Source: Salipiger bermudensis HTCC2601 (lineage in GTDB: Bacteria > Pseudomonadota > Alphaproteobacteria > Rhodobacterales > Rhodobacteraceae). Taken from it: a DNA stretch of 64,000 bases. The stretch lies in contig NZ_DS022277.1 in NCBI RefSeq assembly GCF_000153725.1, positions 219,342-283,341 of the forward strand, written 5' to 3'. Positions 23,563 to 33,403 of the stretch are shown here, one piece after another. The first letter of the stretch is position 1; each line of letters opens with the position of its first letter. The position numbers were made by a program, and so were the translations under genes. Under the pieces are notes generated by a model, which was given only the letters and a program-made list of their open reading frames with translations, was not told the origin of the DNA and did no database searches.

Positions 23563-23660
23563 GCGTGTTCTCGATGTGTTGGCGTGGATTGGGGAGGTTT
23601 CTGCAAAGAAGCATTCCACGTCTTCCTTTTGGCCAACAGGCGGATTAGCGTGAAGCTAAC

Positions 23661-23677
23661 TTAATCCAGGGGTTAAT
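23661..23677. promoter_or_regulatory. LysR-type inverted repeat in the divergent dioxygenase/lysR promoter
   Basis: TTAATCC-AGG-GGTTAA (with one mismatch between arms) lies immediately before the LysR start at 23681, inside a short A/T-rich spacer of 118 nt. Flanking CTAAC and TCTAAT extend the partial symmetry. The position is right for an autoregulatory LysR recognition site that also controls the divergent dioxygenase gene. Confidence 0.45.
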
Positions 23678-23680
23678 CTA

Positions 23681-24574
23681 ATGGAGCGATTTCCGCCGCT
23701 GCGCCTGCTCACCACCTTCGAAGCCGTCGCGCGTCATGGCTCGATGCGGCTGGCGGCGGCGCGGCTCAACGTCACCCAGCCGGCGGTCAGCCAGGCCCTG
23801 AAGGCGCTGGAGGAGCATGTCGGCACGACGCTGTTCGACCGCGCCACCCGGCCCGCGCAACTGACCGAGGCGGGCGAGCTCCTGTCCCGGGCGGTACGCG
23901 ACGGGCTTGGGCAGATCTCGGCGGCGCTCGAGGACATCCGAGCGCTCAGCGGCCAGGACGGCGCGCAGGTCATGGTGTCCTGCACGCTCGGCATGGCGAC
24001 CTACTGGCTGATGCCGCGGCTGCCGCAGTTCTATGCAAGCCACCCCGAGATCACGGTGAACGTGCAGGCTCCGGCGACGGACCTGCCGCACCTTTCGCCG
24101 GGCATCGACATCGCCATCCGCTACGGCACCGGAGGCTGGCGCGAGGGCACGACGCAGAAGCTCTTCGACGAGCGCGTCTGTCCGGTCGCCGCGCCCGCCC
24201 TGCTGGACCGCCTCGAGGCCGAGGGCATCGGGCTCGACGGGGCGCCGCTGATCCACGTGCGCAGCCCGCACAACCAGCACTGGGCCGGCTGGGAGGACTA
24301 CCTGCGCGCCCGCGGCATCGCGCGCAGCCGGCTCTCGGGGCAGACCTTCAACAACTACGTGCAGGCGGCGCAGGCGGTACTGGACGGGCGCGGCGTGATG
24401 CTTGGCTGGCGCTCGATTGCCAGCGGCGCAGTGCGCGACGGCGCGCTGCGCATGTGGCCCGGGGGCGAGCTCGATCTCGGGACATCCTACTTCGTGACCG
24501 GCGCGCGCCGACCGTCGCACCCCGCGAAAACGTTTCTCGACTGGATCAGCGCCACGGAGCACGCCGAGGGCTGA
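23681..24574 (+). CDS. LysR family regulator (GcvA-like), divergent from the dioxygenase gene
   Basis: A 297-residue LysR regulator. The helix-turn-helix is RLLTTFEAVARHGSMRLAAARLNVTQPAVSQALKALEEHVG (8-48), and the GcvA-type effector domain follows with MATYWLMPRLPQFYASHPEITVNV (about 104-128). It is the only clear plus-strand gene associated with the carnitine island and diverges from the dioxygenase, the usual arrangement for a LysR activator and its target. A candidate operator lies directly before its start. Its inducer is plausibly gamma-butyrobetaine, carnitine or a CoA intermediate (inference). Confidence 0.92.
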   Translation: MERFPPLRLLTTFEAVARHGSMRLAAARLNVTQPAVSQALKALEEHVGTTLFDRATRPAQLTEAGELLSRAVRDGLGQISAALEDIRALSGQDGAQVMVSCTLGMATYWLMPRLPQFYASHPEITVNVQAPATDLPHLSPGIDIAIRYGTGGWREGTTQKLFDERVCPVAAPALLDRLEAEGIGLDGAPLIHVRSPHNQHWAGWEDYLRARGIARSRLSGQTFNNYVQAAQAVLDGRGVMLGWRSIASGAVRDGALRMWPGGELDLGTSYFVTGARRPSHPAKTFLDWISATEHAEG

Positions 24575-24641
24575 GCCTTCGGAGCGCTGGCGCCGGTCGT
24601 GAACGCCAGTTTCCCCGACACCTACCAGGCCTCGGTGGGCG

Positions 24642-24782
24642 TGGATCGAGGACAAGATCAAGCTCGGCCGCGTCGGCGAGATCGAGGACATCATGGGCGC
24701 CGTGGTCTACCTCGGCTCCGACGCCTCGGCCCTCGTGACAGGCACGTCGCTGATGGTGGATGGCGGCTGGACAGCTGACTGA
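24642..24782 (+). pseudogene. C-terminal remnant of a short-chain dehydrogenase gene
   Basis: The frame from 24642 reads WIEDKIKLGRVGEIEDIMGA, then VVYLGSDASALVTGTSLMVDGG and a stop at 24780-24782. This is the characteristic C-terminal end of classical SDR oxidoreductases (GR-G-xxxI, LASDxSxxVTG, DGG). No N-terminal NAD-binding part is present: upstream is the LysR stop, and bases 24598-24641 carry only a short out-of-frame continuation. It is a truncated relic, marking a past deletion or insertion at the boundary between the carnitine and arsenic islands. Confidence 0.75.
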
Positions 24783-24813
24783 CCGCGGAGGGACGTGGCC
24801 CAAAGGCCTTGCC

Positions 24814-25152
24814 CTATGCCGTCTTGCAGCCCTGCCCCGTCAGACCGATCCCCGAGCAGGCGCCTTCGTCGCCGCCACAGCAATCCTCGAGCAGGAACCG
24901 CACCAACCCGTTCACCGCGTCCAGGCGCGGCGCGTACTGGATTTCGCGGTGCTGGCGTTCGCTGCTGACCAGCCCGGCGCGCTTCAGCGCGGCCAGATGG
25001 CCCGACAGGGTCGAGGGCTTGATGTCCAGCAGCCGCCCGATCTCCATCGCCGGCGTGCCCCCGGGGCCGCGCTGGACAAGGAGCCGGAAAATCCTGAGCC
25101 GGGTGTCATGGGCAAGCGCGCTGAAGGCGTCGATGGCGGCGGTCTGTTCCAT
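24814..25152 (-). CDS. arsR: ArsR-family arsenite-responsive repressor
   Basis: A 112-residue winged-helix repressor: the HTH is TPAMEIGRLLDIKPSTLSGHLAALKRAGLV (33-62). It lacks the classic ELCVCDL metal box in the recognition helix and instead has a C-terminal cysteine cluster, C91, C92 and C99 (EDCCGGDEGACSG), plus C109. This resembles the arrangement in Acidithiobacillus ArsR, where a CC pair and one further Cys bind As(III). It diverges from acr3 across a 113-nt spacer holding two palindromic operators, so it should repress itself and acr3-arsH until arsenite binds. Confidence 0.92.
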   Translation of the reverse strand: MEQTAAIDAFSALAHDTRLRIFRLLVQRGPGGTPAMEIGRLLDIKPSTLSGHLAALKRAGLVSSERQHREIQYAPRLDAVNGLVRFLLEDCCGGDEGACSGIGLTGQGCKTA

Positions 25153-25179
25153 AATTCGTCATTACGCGAAATGAGGAAT
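25153..25179. promoter_or_regulatory. ArsR operator 1 (arsR-proximal)
   Basis: An imperfect palindrome with outer arms AATTCGTCATT and AATGAGGAAT around CGCG-type centre bases, immediately in front of arsR. The half-site ATTCGTCATT/AATGACGAAT is shared with the site at 25217-25244, making this one of two equivalent repressor sites. Confidence 0.65.
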
Positions 25180-25216
25180 GTTGACAAGCGAGCCACGTCT
25201 GACCTATCCGTCAATC

Positions 25217-25244
25217 AATTCGTGAATGCGCGAAATGACGAATT
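25217..25244. promoter_or_regulatory. ArsR operator 2 (acr3-proximal)
   Basis: A 28-bp palindrome with perfect outer arms AATTCGT (25217-25223) and ACGAATT (25238-25244), about 22 nt upstream of the acr3 start. It shares the arm and the GCGAAATGA core with the site at 25153. Binding here would block acr3-arsH transcription. Confidence 0.65.
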
Positions 25245-25265
25245 CATCAAAGCTCCGGAGGCTCC

Positions 25266-26312
<1,047 letters not shown>

Positions 26313-26349
26313 GCCGCGCTGCCACGCGCCTCGTCCCAAGGAGTCCGAC

Positions 26350-27063
26350 ATGACCGACACGCCGCAGATCACCGATGCCACCTTCGCACCCATCGATCCC
26401 GACGCGCTGTTTCCGTCCGAGCGCAGCAGCCATCCCCCGCGCATCCTGGTGCTCTACGGATCGCTGCGCGAGCGCAGCTTCTCGCGCTTTGCCGCCGAAG
26501 AGGCCGCCCGCGTCCTGACCCGCTTCGGCGCCGAGGTGCAACTCTTCGATCCGCGCGACCTGCCCGCGCCGGACAGCGCCCCGACCGATCACCCCAAGGT
26601 GGCCGAACTGCGCGACCTGGTAAGCTGGTGCGAGGGCATGGTCTGGTCCTCGCCTGAACGCCACGGCGCGATGACGGGCATCATGAAAAGCCAGATCGAC
26701 TGGATCCCGCTGTCACTGGGCTCGGTGCGTCCGACGCAGGGCAAGACGCTGGCGGTGATGCAGGTCTGCGGCGGCTCGCAATCGTTCAACACGGTCAACC
26801 AGCTGCGCATCCTCGGGCGCTGGATGCGGCTGCTGACCATTCCCAACCAGTCCTCCGTGCCCAAGGCCTGGGACGAGTTCGACGAGGACGGACGGATGAA
26901 GCCCTCGCCTTATTACAACCGCATCGTCGACGTGATGGAGGAACTGGTCAGGTTCACCCTCCTGACCCGCGACATCCGCGACCACCTCGTGGACCGCTAC
27001 TCGGAGCGGGTCGAGGATCACGCGGCGCTGTCGGCGCGGGTCAACCAGTCCAAGGCGGTGTGA
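26350..27063 (+). CDS. arsH: ArsH, NADPH-dependent FMN oxidoreductase
   Basis: A 237-residue flavodoxin-like reductase. The ArsH signatures are [22 protein letters not shown] (FMN phosphate loop, about 33-54), [22 protein letters not shown] and [22 protein letters not shown]. ArsH oxidises trivalent organoarsenicals and lowers oxidative stress in arsenic-resistant bacteria. The start at 26350 follows an AAGGAG ribosome site and matches homologue N-termini; an upstream in-frame start would overlap acr3. Third gene of the arsR-acr3-arsH island. Confidence 0.93.
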   Translation: MTDTPQITDATFAPIDPDALFPSERSSHPPRILVLYGSLRERSFSRFAAEEAARVLTRFGAEVQLFDPRDLPAPDSAPTDHPKVAELRDLVSWCEGMVWSSPERHGAMTGIMKSQIDWIPLSLGSVRPTQGKTLAVMQVCGGSQSFNTVNQLRILGRWMRLLTIPNQSSVPKAWDEFDEDGRMKPSPYYNRIVDVMEELVRFTLLTRDIRDHLVDRYSERVEDHAALSARVNQSKAV

Positions 27064-27086
27064 CCACCCGGCTCCGGGCGGTCATC

Positions 27087-27116
27087 GACCGGGCCTTCGC
27101 GACCGTCGGCCCGGTC
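27087..27116. terminator. Bidirectional terminator candidate between arsH and the aldolase gene
   Basis: GACCGGGCC (27087-27095) and GGCCCGGTC (27108-27116) are perfect 9-bp complements around a 12-nt loop, in the 58-nt spacer between convergent genes. T-rich bases follow on the plus strand (TCTACTTTCG). Confidence 0.5.
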
Positions 27117-27121
27117 TGCCT

Positions 27122-28300
27122 CTACTTTCGCAGCTTGGCCTGCTCCAACTCCCAGTATTCGATGCGGAACTGCTCGTGCCGAGGCAGCGGCTGGTAGCCG
27201 CCAAGCGCCTCGGCAGACGCCGCAACGCGCAGGTTCTGCTCGGCCAGATCCGCGTTGATCCGCGCCTCGGTCTTGTTGCGCCCGAGGCCGATTACCCCGG
27301 CACCGGGAACAAAGACCACGCGCGGAGACCGGTCGAGCATCGTCAGGCTGCCGTCCGTGTGCGCCTCGAAATAGCGGGTATAGGACGCGGCGAAGGCCTC
27401 GGCGGCCTTCGCGACGGTGCCCGCATCCGCGTCCGCCGGGATCACCATCGGCCAGGGCTTGATGCGGATGACATGATCCGGCGTCACGGTGCCGCGGCTG
27501 ACGGCCTCGGCCATGCCGTCCTGCCCCGAGAGACGGGCCAGCGGTTCGGCCCCGCGCAGCTCGTGCTCGGCAAAGCCCGGCAACGCGCTGCGCAGATGCG
27601 GCCGCAGCGCCTCGAGCACCGCGTTGCCCTCGCGCGCGGTTGGCGGCATCAGCGCGGCGCCGCGCGCGGCAAGATGCGCCTCGCAGACGGCCACGGCATC
27701 GCGGAACCGGCCAAGGCTCTCGTCCGCCGTGTCGCCCCATGTGAAAAGCCCGTGCTGTGCCAGCCACATGACGGTGGACTGCGGCTGCGCCGCCGCGGCC
27801 CGCGCGCCCTCGATGGACAGGTCGAACCCCGGAAAGACGTAGGGCAGAAAGACCATGCTGTCGCCGAATAGCGCCTCAACCATCTCGCGCTGCTCGGCCT
27901 CGGGGCGGCTCGCCAGGGCCAGCACCGCCGAGGCGTGCCCGTGATCGACGAAGCGCGCGGGCAGGTAGCCGTGCAGCAGCGTCTCGACCGACGGGTTCGG
28001 CGCGGCGGGGTCGAGCAGGTTGGCACGCAGCAGGCCCACCATCTCGGTATCGCTGAGCCGCGGCCCGTCCTTGACCTCGAAGAGCGGGTCGAGCCAGAGG
28101 CCGGGCATGCCCTGCGGCTCCATCGTCGCCAGATCCCAGCCCGAGCCCTTGACGTGCAACACCCGCTGGCCCTCGCGCATCACCTTGACCGAGGTGTTGC
28201 CACCGCCATGCATCGACAGCTCGGGGTTCCCCCCGAGCTGTCTGGAGCTCTCGACGCGCTGCGCCAGCAGCGCGTCTGCCTCGTCGAGCGTCAGCGTCAT
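27122..28300 (-). CDS. RhaD-like class II aldolase domain protein
   Basis: A 392-residue protein matching the aldolase half of bifunctional rhamnulose-phosphate aldolase/dehydrogenases, without the SDR half. Signatures: [14 protein letters not shown] (about 27-40), [27 protein letters not shown], the metal-site [22 protein letters not shown] (about 108-129) and [18 protein letters not shown]. The C-terminal part carries [13 protein letters not shown] and [21 protein letters not shown]. It is the last gene of the polyol operon and overlaps the LsrF-like gene (ATGA). Predicted to split a ketose phosphate, or its oxidised derivative, into two smaller carbonyl compounds; substrate unknown. Confidence 0.85.
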   Translation of the reverse strand: MTLTLDEADALLAQRVESSRQLGGNPELSMHGGGNTSVKVMREGQRVLHVKGSGWDLATMEPQGMPGLWLDPLFEVKDGPRLSDTEMVGLLRANLLDPAAPNPSVETLLHGYLPARFVDHGHASAVLALASRPEAEQREMVEALFGDSMVFLPYVFPGFDLSIEGARAAAAQPQSTVMWLAQHGLFTWGDTADESLGRFRDAVAVCEAHLAARGAALMPPTAREGNAVLEALRPHLRSALPGFAEHELRGAEPLARLSGQDGMAEAVSRGTVTPDHVIRIKPWPMVIPADADAGTVAKAAEAFAASYTRYFEAHTDGSLTMLDRSPRVVFVPGAGVIGLGRNKTEARINADLAEQNLRVAASAEALGGYQPLPRHEQFRIEYWELEQAKLRK

Positions 28301-29187
28301 GCCGCCGCCTTGCGCGTGGCGAGATCGTTGTACATCTCGAACGCCTGCGCCGCCGGGAGCAGATCGTGCACCACCGCCGAGACCGCCTGGATCATCGCCA
28401 CCGGATCACCGGCGCGGAAGATGTTGCGCCCCATGTCGACACCCGCAGCGCCCTGATCAATGGCCTTGAACGCCACTTCCAGAGCCTCGGCCTCGGGGAT
28501 CTTCTTGCCCCCGGCGATGACGATCGGCACCGGGCAGCCGGCGCAGACCTTTTCGAAGCCCTCGTCGACGTAGTAGCTCTTCACATACTGCGAACCGATC
28601 TCGGCGGCGATGCGAGTGGCAAGGCCGAAGTAGCGCGCATCGCGCGCCATGTCCTTGCCGACGCCGGTGACCGCGAGGGTCGGCATCCCGACGCGATTGC
28701 CCCGGTCGATCAGGTTGATGATGTTGGTGATGCTCTTATGCTCGAACTCCGAGCCAATATAGACCTGCGCCGCCATGGCCGCCACGTTCATCCGCAGCGC
28801 GTCTTCCATGTCGACGGCGATGGTCTCGTTCGACAGTTCGGACATGATCGAGTTGCCGCCCGAGGCGCGCATCACGATGGGCTTGCGGGTCGAAGCGGGC
28901 ACCGAGGTGCGCAACATGCCCCGGGTGCACATCAGCACATCGGCATGCTCGAACAGCGGCGCGATGTTGATGTCGACCCGCTCGAGCCCGGTGGTCGGGC
29001 CCTGGAAATAGCCGTGGTCGAAGGCCAGCATCACCGTGCGCCCGGTGTCGGGGCGGAAGATGCGCGCCAGCCGGTTCTGCATACCCCAGTCATAGGCGCC
29101 CGCACCCTTGAGGAAGAACGGATCGTTCTTTGCAGGGGTCGTCAGCCCGAAATCCTTGCCGTCGATGATGTCGTCGAGATCAGCCAT
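28297..29187 (-). CDS. lsrF: LsrF-type 3-hydroxy-5-phosphonooxypentane-2,4-dione thiolase family aldolase
   Basis: A 296-residue class I aldolase-fold enzyme strikingly like E. coli LsrF by memory alignment: [21 protein letters not shown]-type block at 50-70, [18 protein letters not shown], and [20 protein letters not shown]. The Schiff-base lysine falls at K203 ([12 protein letters not shown]), the same number as in E. coli LsrF, where it transfers an acetyl group from phosphorylated AI-2 dione to CoA. The start at 29187 matches LsrF (MADLDDI) and overlaps the kinase stop by 8 nt. The rest of an Lsr system (LsrG, LsrD, LsrK proper) is absent, so it probably works on a related C4-C5 keto-phosphate in a polyol pathway rather than in AI-2 processing (inference). 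Confidence 0.88.
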   Translation of the reverse strand: MADLDDIIDGKDFGLTTPAKNDPFFLKGAGAYDWGMQNRLARIFRPDTGRTVMLAFDHGYFQGPTTGLERVDINIAPLFEHADVLMCTRGMLRTSVPASTRKPIVMRASGGNSIMSELSNETIAVDMEDALRMNVAAMAAQVYIGSEFEHKSITNIINLIDRGNRVGMPTLAVTGVGKDMARDARYFGLATRIAAEIGSQYVKSYYVDEGFEKVCAGCPVPIVIAGGKKIPEAEALEVAFKAIDQGAAGVDMGRNIFRAGDPVAMIQAVSAVVHDLLPAAQAFEMYNDLATRKAAA

Positions 29188-30718
29188 GTGATGTCCTTTC
29201 CTGTGTCTCTCTTGGTTCGAAGGCGAGCACCTGCGGCGGCGCCCAGGCCGCCCCGAGCGCATCGCGGTAGGCGCACCAGCGCCGGTATCTCGCGTCCAGC
29301 TGCGCCTGCGCCGCCGGATCGGGGGTGATTTCCTCTGTGTGCCGGGCCATGGCCCCGGTCGCCGCGTCGAAGCCGTCGAACAGCCTCGCGCCGATGGCCG
29401 CGGCAATGGCCGCGCCCCGCGCGCCGGTTTCGAGGCAATCCGACAGGCGCAGGGTCATGCCGAGCGTGTCGGCAAAGATCTGCGCCCAGAGCTGCGATTT
29501 GGCGGCCCCGCCCGACAATGTCGCGGTGCGGAAGGCGCGGTCCGGGTCGAGGATCTCGAAATGTGCGCGGTGCCCGAAGGCAACCCCCTCGTAGAGCGCG
29601 CGCACCATGTCGCCGCGCGAATGCCACGCGCCCATGGCGCTGAAGCCACCGCGGGCCCCAGGTACCGGCCCGGCATAGAGGAACGGGTGGAACACCGGCA
29701 GGTCGCTTTCCGGATCGGAGCCGGCTGCCAGCCGGTTGCACAGCGCGAACGGGTCCTCGCCGGTGGCCTTGGCCTCGTCCGCAAGGAAGGTCTGCACGAA
29801 CCATTCGAGGTTCGCCGCCGAGGTCGGCGAGCATTCACAGCTGACCCAGGTGTCCCGCCCCAGCACGCTGGCCAGCAGCGCGCGGGGTTTCTCGGGCAGC
29901 GCGCGGGCGAAGACCTGGTTGATCGACCAGCTTCCCGCCACGATCGACGCCTCGCCGGCCTGCGAAGTTCCCGCCCCCAGAGTCGAGGCCAGCACGTCAA
30001 AGAGCCCGCCCACCACTGGCGTGCCTTTGGCGAGGCCGGTGGCGTCGGCTGCGGCGGCGGTGACATGGCCCACGACGGCATCGCTCTGCGCCGGCTCGGG
30101 CAGGACATGCCGCAGCCCCTCGATGCCGTAGAGCCGCAGCAGCGCATCATCGTATTGCAGCGCGGGAAGCGCCAGCAGCCCGGCGCCTGCAAGGTCCGAG
30201 ACCTCGGAGCCCGTGCGACCGGTCAGCCCGTGCACGATCACGTCCTTGCACAGCAGCGCGACATGCGCCCGCGCCATGATCTCGGGCCGGTTCTCGGCCA
30301 TCCAGCGCAGCAGAACAGGGGTCATCGCGGGCCAGGGGCGCGATTGCGCCCGTGTCAGGATCTCGTCGCCATGTGCGGCGGCGATCTCGGAAGCCAGCGT
30401 CTCGGCCCGGTTGTCCATCGACTGGATGCCGACCAGGCCCTGCCCCTCCCGGTCCAGCAGGTAAAGGCCGTTGCCGTGGCCCGCAGCCCCGACCGCCAGC
30501 ACCTGCGCGCCGCTCACCCCGGCCTGCTCCAGACAATCGCGGATCGCGCCCGAGGCGGCCTGCCACAAGCCCTCCGGGGAGCGTTCGACAAAGCCCGGTG
30601 CCGGTTGCAGCGTCTCGGAGCCGCGCGCGGCGACGGCGAGCGTCTGGCCGGAGGCGTCGAACAGCGCCGCCTTCACCATGGTGTTTCCGGCGTCCACGCC
30701 GATGAGATACCCTGTCAT
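29180..30718 (-). CDS. FGGY-family carbohydrate kinase (EryA/LyxK-like)
   Basis: A 512-residue FGGY sugar kinase. The N-terminal actin-like phosphate loop is [22 protein letters not shown] (4-25). The middle has [19 protein letters not shown] and [14 protein letters not shown], and the C-terminal ATP site is [22 protein letters not shown] with [14 protein letters not shown]. The pattern is closest to L-xylulose kinase (LyxK) and erythritol kinase (EryA) among kinases I can recall. Its ATG overlaps the stop of the GlpD/EryB-like gene (ATGA), recalling the eryA-eryB pair of erythritol catabolism. It would phosphorylate the imported polyol or keto-sugar before oxidation and aldol cleavage. Exact substrate unknown. 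Confidence 0.88.
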   Translation of the reverse strand: MTGYLIGVDAGNTMVKAALFDASGQTLAVAARGSETLQPAPGFVERSPEGLWQAASGAIRDCLEQAGVSGAQVLAVGAAGHGNGLYLLDREGQGLVGIQSMDNRAETLASEIAAAHGDEILTRAQSRPWPAMTPVLLRWMAENRPEIMARAHVALLCKDVIVHGLTGRTGSEVSDLAGAGLLALPALQYDDALLRLYGIEGLRHVLPEPAQSDAVVGHVTAAAADATGLAKGTPVVGGLFDVLASTLGAGTSQAGEASIVAGSWSINQVFARALPEKPRALLASVLGRDTWVSCECSPTSAANLEWFVQTFLADEAKATGEDPFALCNRLAAGSDPESDLPVFHPFLYAGPVPGARGGFSAMGAWHSRGDMVRALYEGVAFGHRAHFEILDPDRAFRTATLSGGAAKSQLWAQIFADTLGMTLRLSDCLETGARGAAIAAAIGARLFDGFDAATGAMARHTEEITPDPAAQAQLDARYRRWCAYRDALGAAWAPPQVLAFEPRETQERTSHG

Positions 30719-32433
30719 TGCGCCGCAACCTCCCCTTTGCGATGCAGGCCGATCCTTTCGGGATCGGCCCCGTGATCCGTTGCCAGCTTCACGCGGAAGC
30801 CGTGCAACTCCTCCTCCCGGCGGGTCGGGCTCCAGCCCTTCGCCGCCGCCAGCCGGTCGGCCAGCGTCTCGAGCGCCGCCGCGTCGAGCCCGCCTGCCAG
30901 CGCCACAACCGTGCGGCGCAGCGCCAGATCGGCCAGTGTTTCGACCTGCTCGTGAGCGATCAGGTAGTCGATCTCGGCCTCGGAATAGCCCGGCAGACCG
31001 GGCAGCATCCGCTCCCCCGCGAAGGCCGGCGCAAGCGCCTTCGCCAGCGTACCATAGCGCTCGAGCAACGTCGCGACGCGCGCCTGAGCCAGCCCCGAAA
31101 CCGCCGCGACCTCGGCGCACCACGCGGTGCGGTCCTCCGGGAAATCGGCACCGCCGCCTATGGCGAGCTCCTGCGTGCCGCTCGTGCGCGCCATTCCGAG
31201 CCGCGTCATCACGTCATCCGCCGCCAGTTCACCGAAGGCGCGGAAGGTGGTCCACTTGCCGCCGATCATGCTCAGCACCGGCACCGCGCCCTCGGTCCAG
31301 CGGTTGAAATGCCCGCGCGGGATCTGCCCGGTGGTGCCGGCCCCGCTCACCGGCAGAGGCCGCACCCCGGCAAAGACGTGCAGCACCTGCTCGGGCCGCA
31401 CCGTCACGCCGGGCAGTACCCAGGACATGCCTTCGAGGATATAGGCCCGCTCGTCCGCCTCGCAGCGCACCTTGTCGGGGTCCGGCACCTTGATGTCGGT
31501 CGAGCCGATCAGCACCTTCCCGTGCAGGCCGAACATGATGCAGATGCGCCCGTCGACATTCTCGTAATAGACCATGTCGTCGCCAAGCATGTCGCGCAGT
31601 TCGGGATGGTCGAGCACTAGGTGCGCGCCCTTGGTTCCTTGCACCATCTCACCGGTGGTGCCGGCGCGCGCATTGGTGCGGTCGATCCAGGCTCCGGTGG
31701 CGTTGACAACGATCTCGGGGCGCAGGGTGATCTCGCGCCCGCCGACGCGGTCGGTCAGCGCGACCTCTGTCCCCACACGCGTGACCTCGAGATGGTTGAG
31801 CGCCACCGCATCGGCGCCACTGCGTGCCACGTCTTCGAAGATCTCGGTCACCACGCGCTCGGGGTGGCTGACCTGACCGTCGTAATAGGTGGCAGCGCAG
31901 CGCACGTCGGGTCGGAAGGGAAACCGCGCCTTGGCCTTGTCCGAGGACCAGAATGCGTGGCGCGGCAGGCCGCCCTTGCCACGGGTGTAGAGGTCGTAGA
32001 AGGACAGCCCCAGCTTCACCGGGAGGGCGCCGCGCCGCGAGGGCGCCTTCGACAGGCCGACGAATTTCAGCGGCGCGTTCAGCGCGCCCGACACCCAGCT
32101 GTCGATCGGCACAATGGTGCGCAGCGGGCTCACGAGATGCGGCGCGTTCTTCAGCAGGCGGTTGCGCTCGTCCAGCGCCTCGCGCACCAGATCGAACTCG
32201 CCGTTCTCGAGATAGCGCAGCCCGCCATGAACCATGCGGCTCAGCGCCGAGGAGGCCCCCGCGCAGAAATCCGACTTCTCGGCCAGCATCACCGGCACGC
32301 CGTTCAGCGCCAGCTCGCGGTAAACCGAGGCGCCGTTGATGCCGCCGCCGATCACCAGCACCTTCGGCGCGGCACCGTCCATCGCATCGAGCCGCGCGGC
32401 ACGGGTCATGGGGGGAACGACTTGCAGGGTCAT
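30715..32433 (-). CDS. FAD-dependent glycerol-3-phosphate dehydrogenase family protein (EryB-like)
   Basis: A 572-residue GlpD-family flavoprotein. The N-terminal FAD fingerprint is VLVIGGGINGASVYRELALNG (about 25-45), followed by LSRMVHGGLRYLENGEFDLVREALDERN, the GlpD signature. The C-terminal helical domain ends in HGFRVKLATDHGADPER. It lies between a SorC regulator and an FGGY kinase, overlapping both by 4 nt. In erythritol operons the homologue EryB oxidises a tetritol phosphate to a keto-tetrose phosphate and feeds electrons to the respiratory chain; a similar role on a polyol phosphate is inferred. True GlpD function in glycerol metabolism is less likely because no glpK or glpF is nearby. 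Confidence 0.87.
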   Translation of the reverse strand: MTLQVVPPMTRAARLDAMDGAAPKVLVIGGGINGASVYRELALNGVPVMLAEKSDFCAGASSALSRMVHGGLRYLENGEFDLVREALDERNRLLKNAPHLVSPLRTIVPIDSWVSGALNAPLKFVGLSKAPSRRGALPVKLGLSFYDLYTRGKGGLPRHAFWSSDKAKARFPFRPDVRCAATYYDGQVSHPERVVTEIFEDVARSGADAVALNHLEVTRVGTEVALTDRVGGREITLRPEIVVNATGAWIDRTNARAGTTGEMVQGTKGAHLVLDHPELRDMLGDDMVYYENVDGRICIMFGLHGKVLIGSTDIKVPDPDKVRCEADERAYILEGMSWVLPGVTVRPEQVLHVFAGVRPLPVSGAGTTGQIPRGHFNRWTEGAVPVLSMIGGKWTTFRAFGELAADDVMTRLGMARTSGTQELAIGGGADFPEDRTAWCAEVAAVSGLAQARVATLLERYGTLAKALAPAFAGERMLPGLPGYSEAEIDYLIAHEQVETLADLALRRTVVALAGGLDAAALETLADRLAAAKGWSPTRREEELHGFRVKLATDHGADPERIGLHRKGEVAAQ

Positions 32434-33401
32434 GCGGCCTCCTTCAGGCGCGCCAGCACGAGCCTGGCGGTGGCCTCGTCGGTGACGAGCGTGTTGATGT
32501 AGCCGCCGCGCACGACGGCGCAGATGGCCTCGGCCTTCTCCTGCCCGGCGGCGACGCCGATGCTGATCGGCACCTTGGCCAGATCATCCGGTGAGATCGC
32601 CACGACCAGCCGGTTGCGCACGTAGCCGGTCACCGTGCCCTGGGCATCGAGCACATGCGCCATCAGCTCCGCCACGGCGCCCGAAGCGTAGAGCGCCTCT
32701 TCCTCGGCCGGCACGTCGCGGTGCAGATCGAAATACGAGGTCGCCTTCTCGCGCAGCCCGCCGATGCCGACGAGCGCCACGTCGGCGGCCCGCGCCGCCT
32801 CCATCACCCGGCTCACCGTCTTCATGCCGGTGATCATCGCGTGCTGTTCCTCGGTCTCGGCGAACATCGGCGAGAGCATCTGCACCGCCTCGCCGCCAAA
32901 GGCCCGCGCCAGCGTGGCGGCGGCGTGGTTGACGTCGGTGTAGTGCTTGCCCTGCACGAGGCCCGTCGCGGGCACCGCGGTCATGCCGCGCAGCGGCATC
33001 ACCTGGCGCAGGCCGGCAACGCAGGCGCTGACACCCTTGCCGCCCGTCAGGCAGACCGTCATGCCGGGCTTGAGCTTGCTCGCCAGCAACTCGGCGGCGG
33101 TGATGCCGACCCGGGTCAGCACCGCCTCGGGGTTGTCGGACGCAGTGGTCTCGATCACCACCTCGCGTAGGCCCGAGACCTCGGCCAGCTCGCGCTCCAG
33201 CGCGAGATGATCCTGAAACGGCGAGCGGATGGTGATCTCGACCATGCCCATGTCGTGGCCCGCCTTGATCATCCGGTTCACGGTGGAATGGCTCTGCCCC
33301 ATCCGCTCTGCCACCTGGGCCTGGGTCAGACCGTCGACGTAGTGCAGCGTCAGCGCGGTGTAGATCCGGCGCACCTGCGCGATGTCCTGAAGCTGGTCCA
33401 T
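32430..33401 (-). CDS. SorC/EryD-family sugar-binding transcriptional regulator
   Basis: A 323-residue SorC-type regulator. The N-terminal HTH reads ALTLHYVDGLTQAQVAERMGQSHSTVNRMIKAGHDMGMVEITI (about 15-57). The C-terminal sugar-phosphate-binding domain (about 60-320) has LTGGKGVSACVAGL, VALVGIGGLREKATSYF and GYINTLVTDEATARLVL. LsrR and EryD belong to this family and both respond to the phosphorylated inducer made by the operon's kinase. The start at 33401 is two nt after the permease stop; a longer open frame runs through the permease gene and is not real coding. It sits inside the operon it probably represses, through the palindrome at 37151-37164. Confidence 0.9.
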   Translation of the reverse strand: MDQLQDIAQVRRIYTALTLHYVDGLTQAQVAERMGQSHSTVNRMIKAGHDMGMVEITIRSPFQDHLALERELAEVSGLREVVIETTASDNPEAVLTRVGITAAELLASKLKPGMTVCLTGGKGVSACVAGLRQVMPLRGMTAVPATGLVQGKHYTDVNHAAATLARAFGGEAVQMLSPMFAETEEQHAMITGMKTVSRVMEAARAADVALVGIGGLREKATSYFDLHRDVPAEEEALYASGAVAELMAHVLDAQGTVTGYVRNRLVVAISPDDLAKVPISIGVAAGQEKAEAICAVVRGGYINTLVTDEATARLVLARLKEAA

Positions 33402-33403
33402 GA

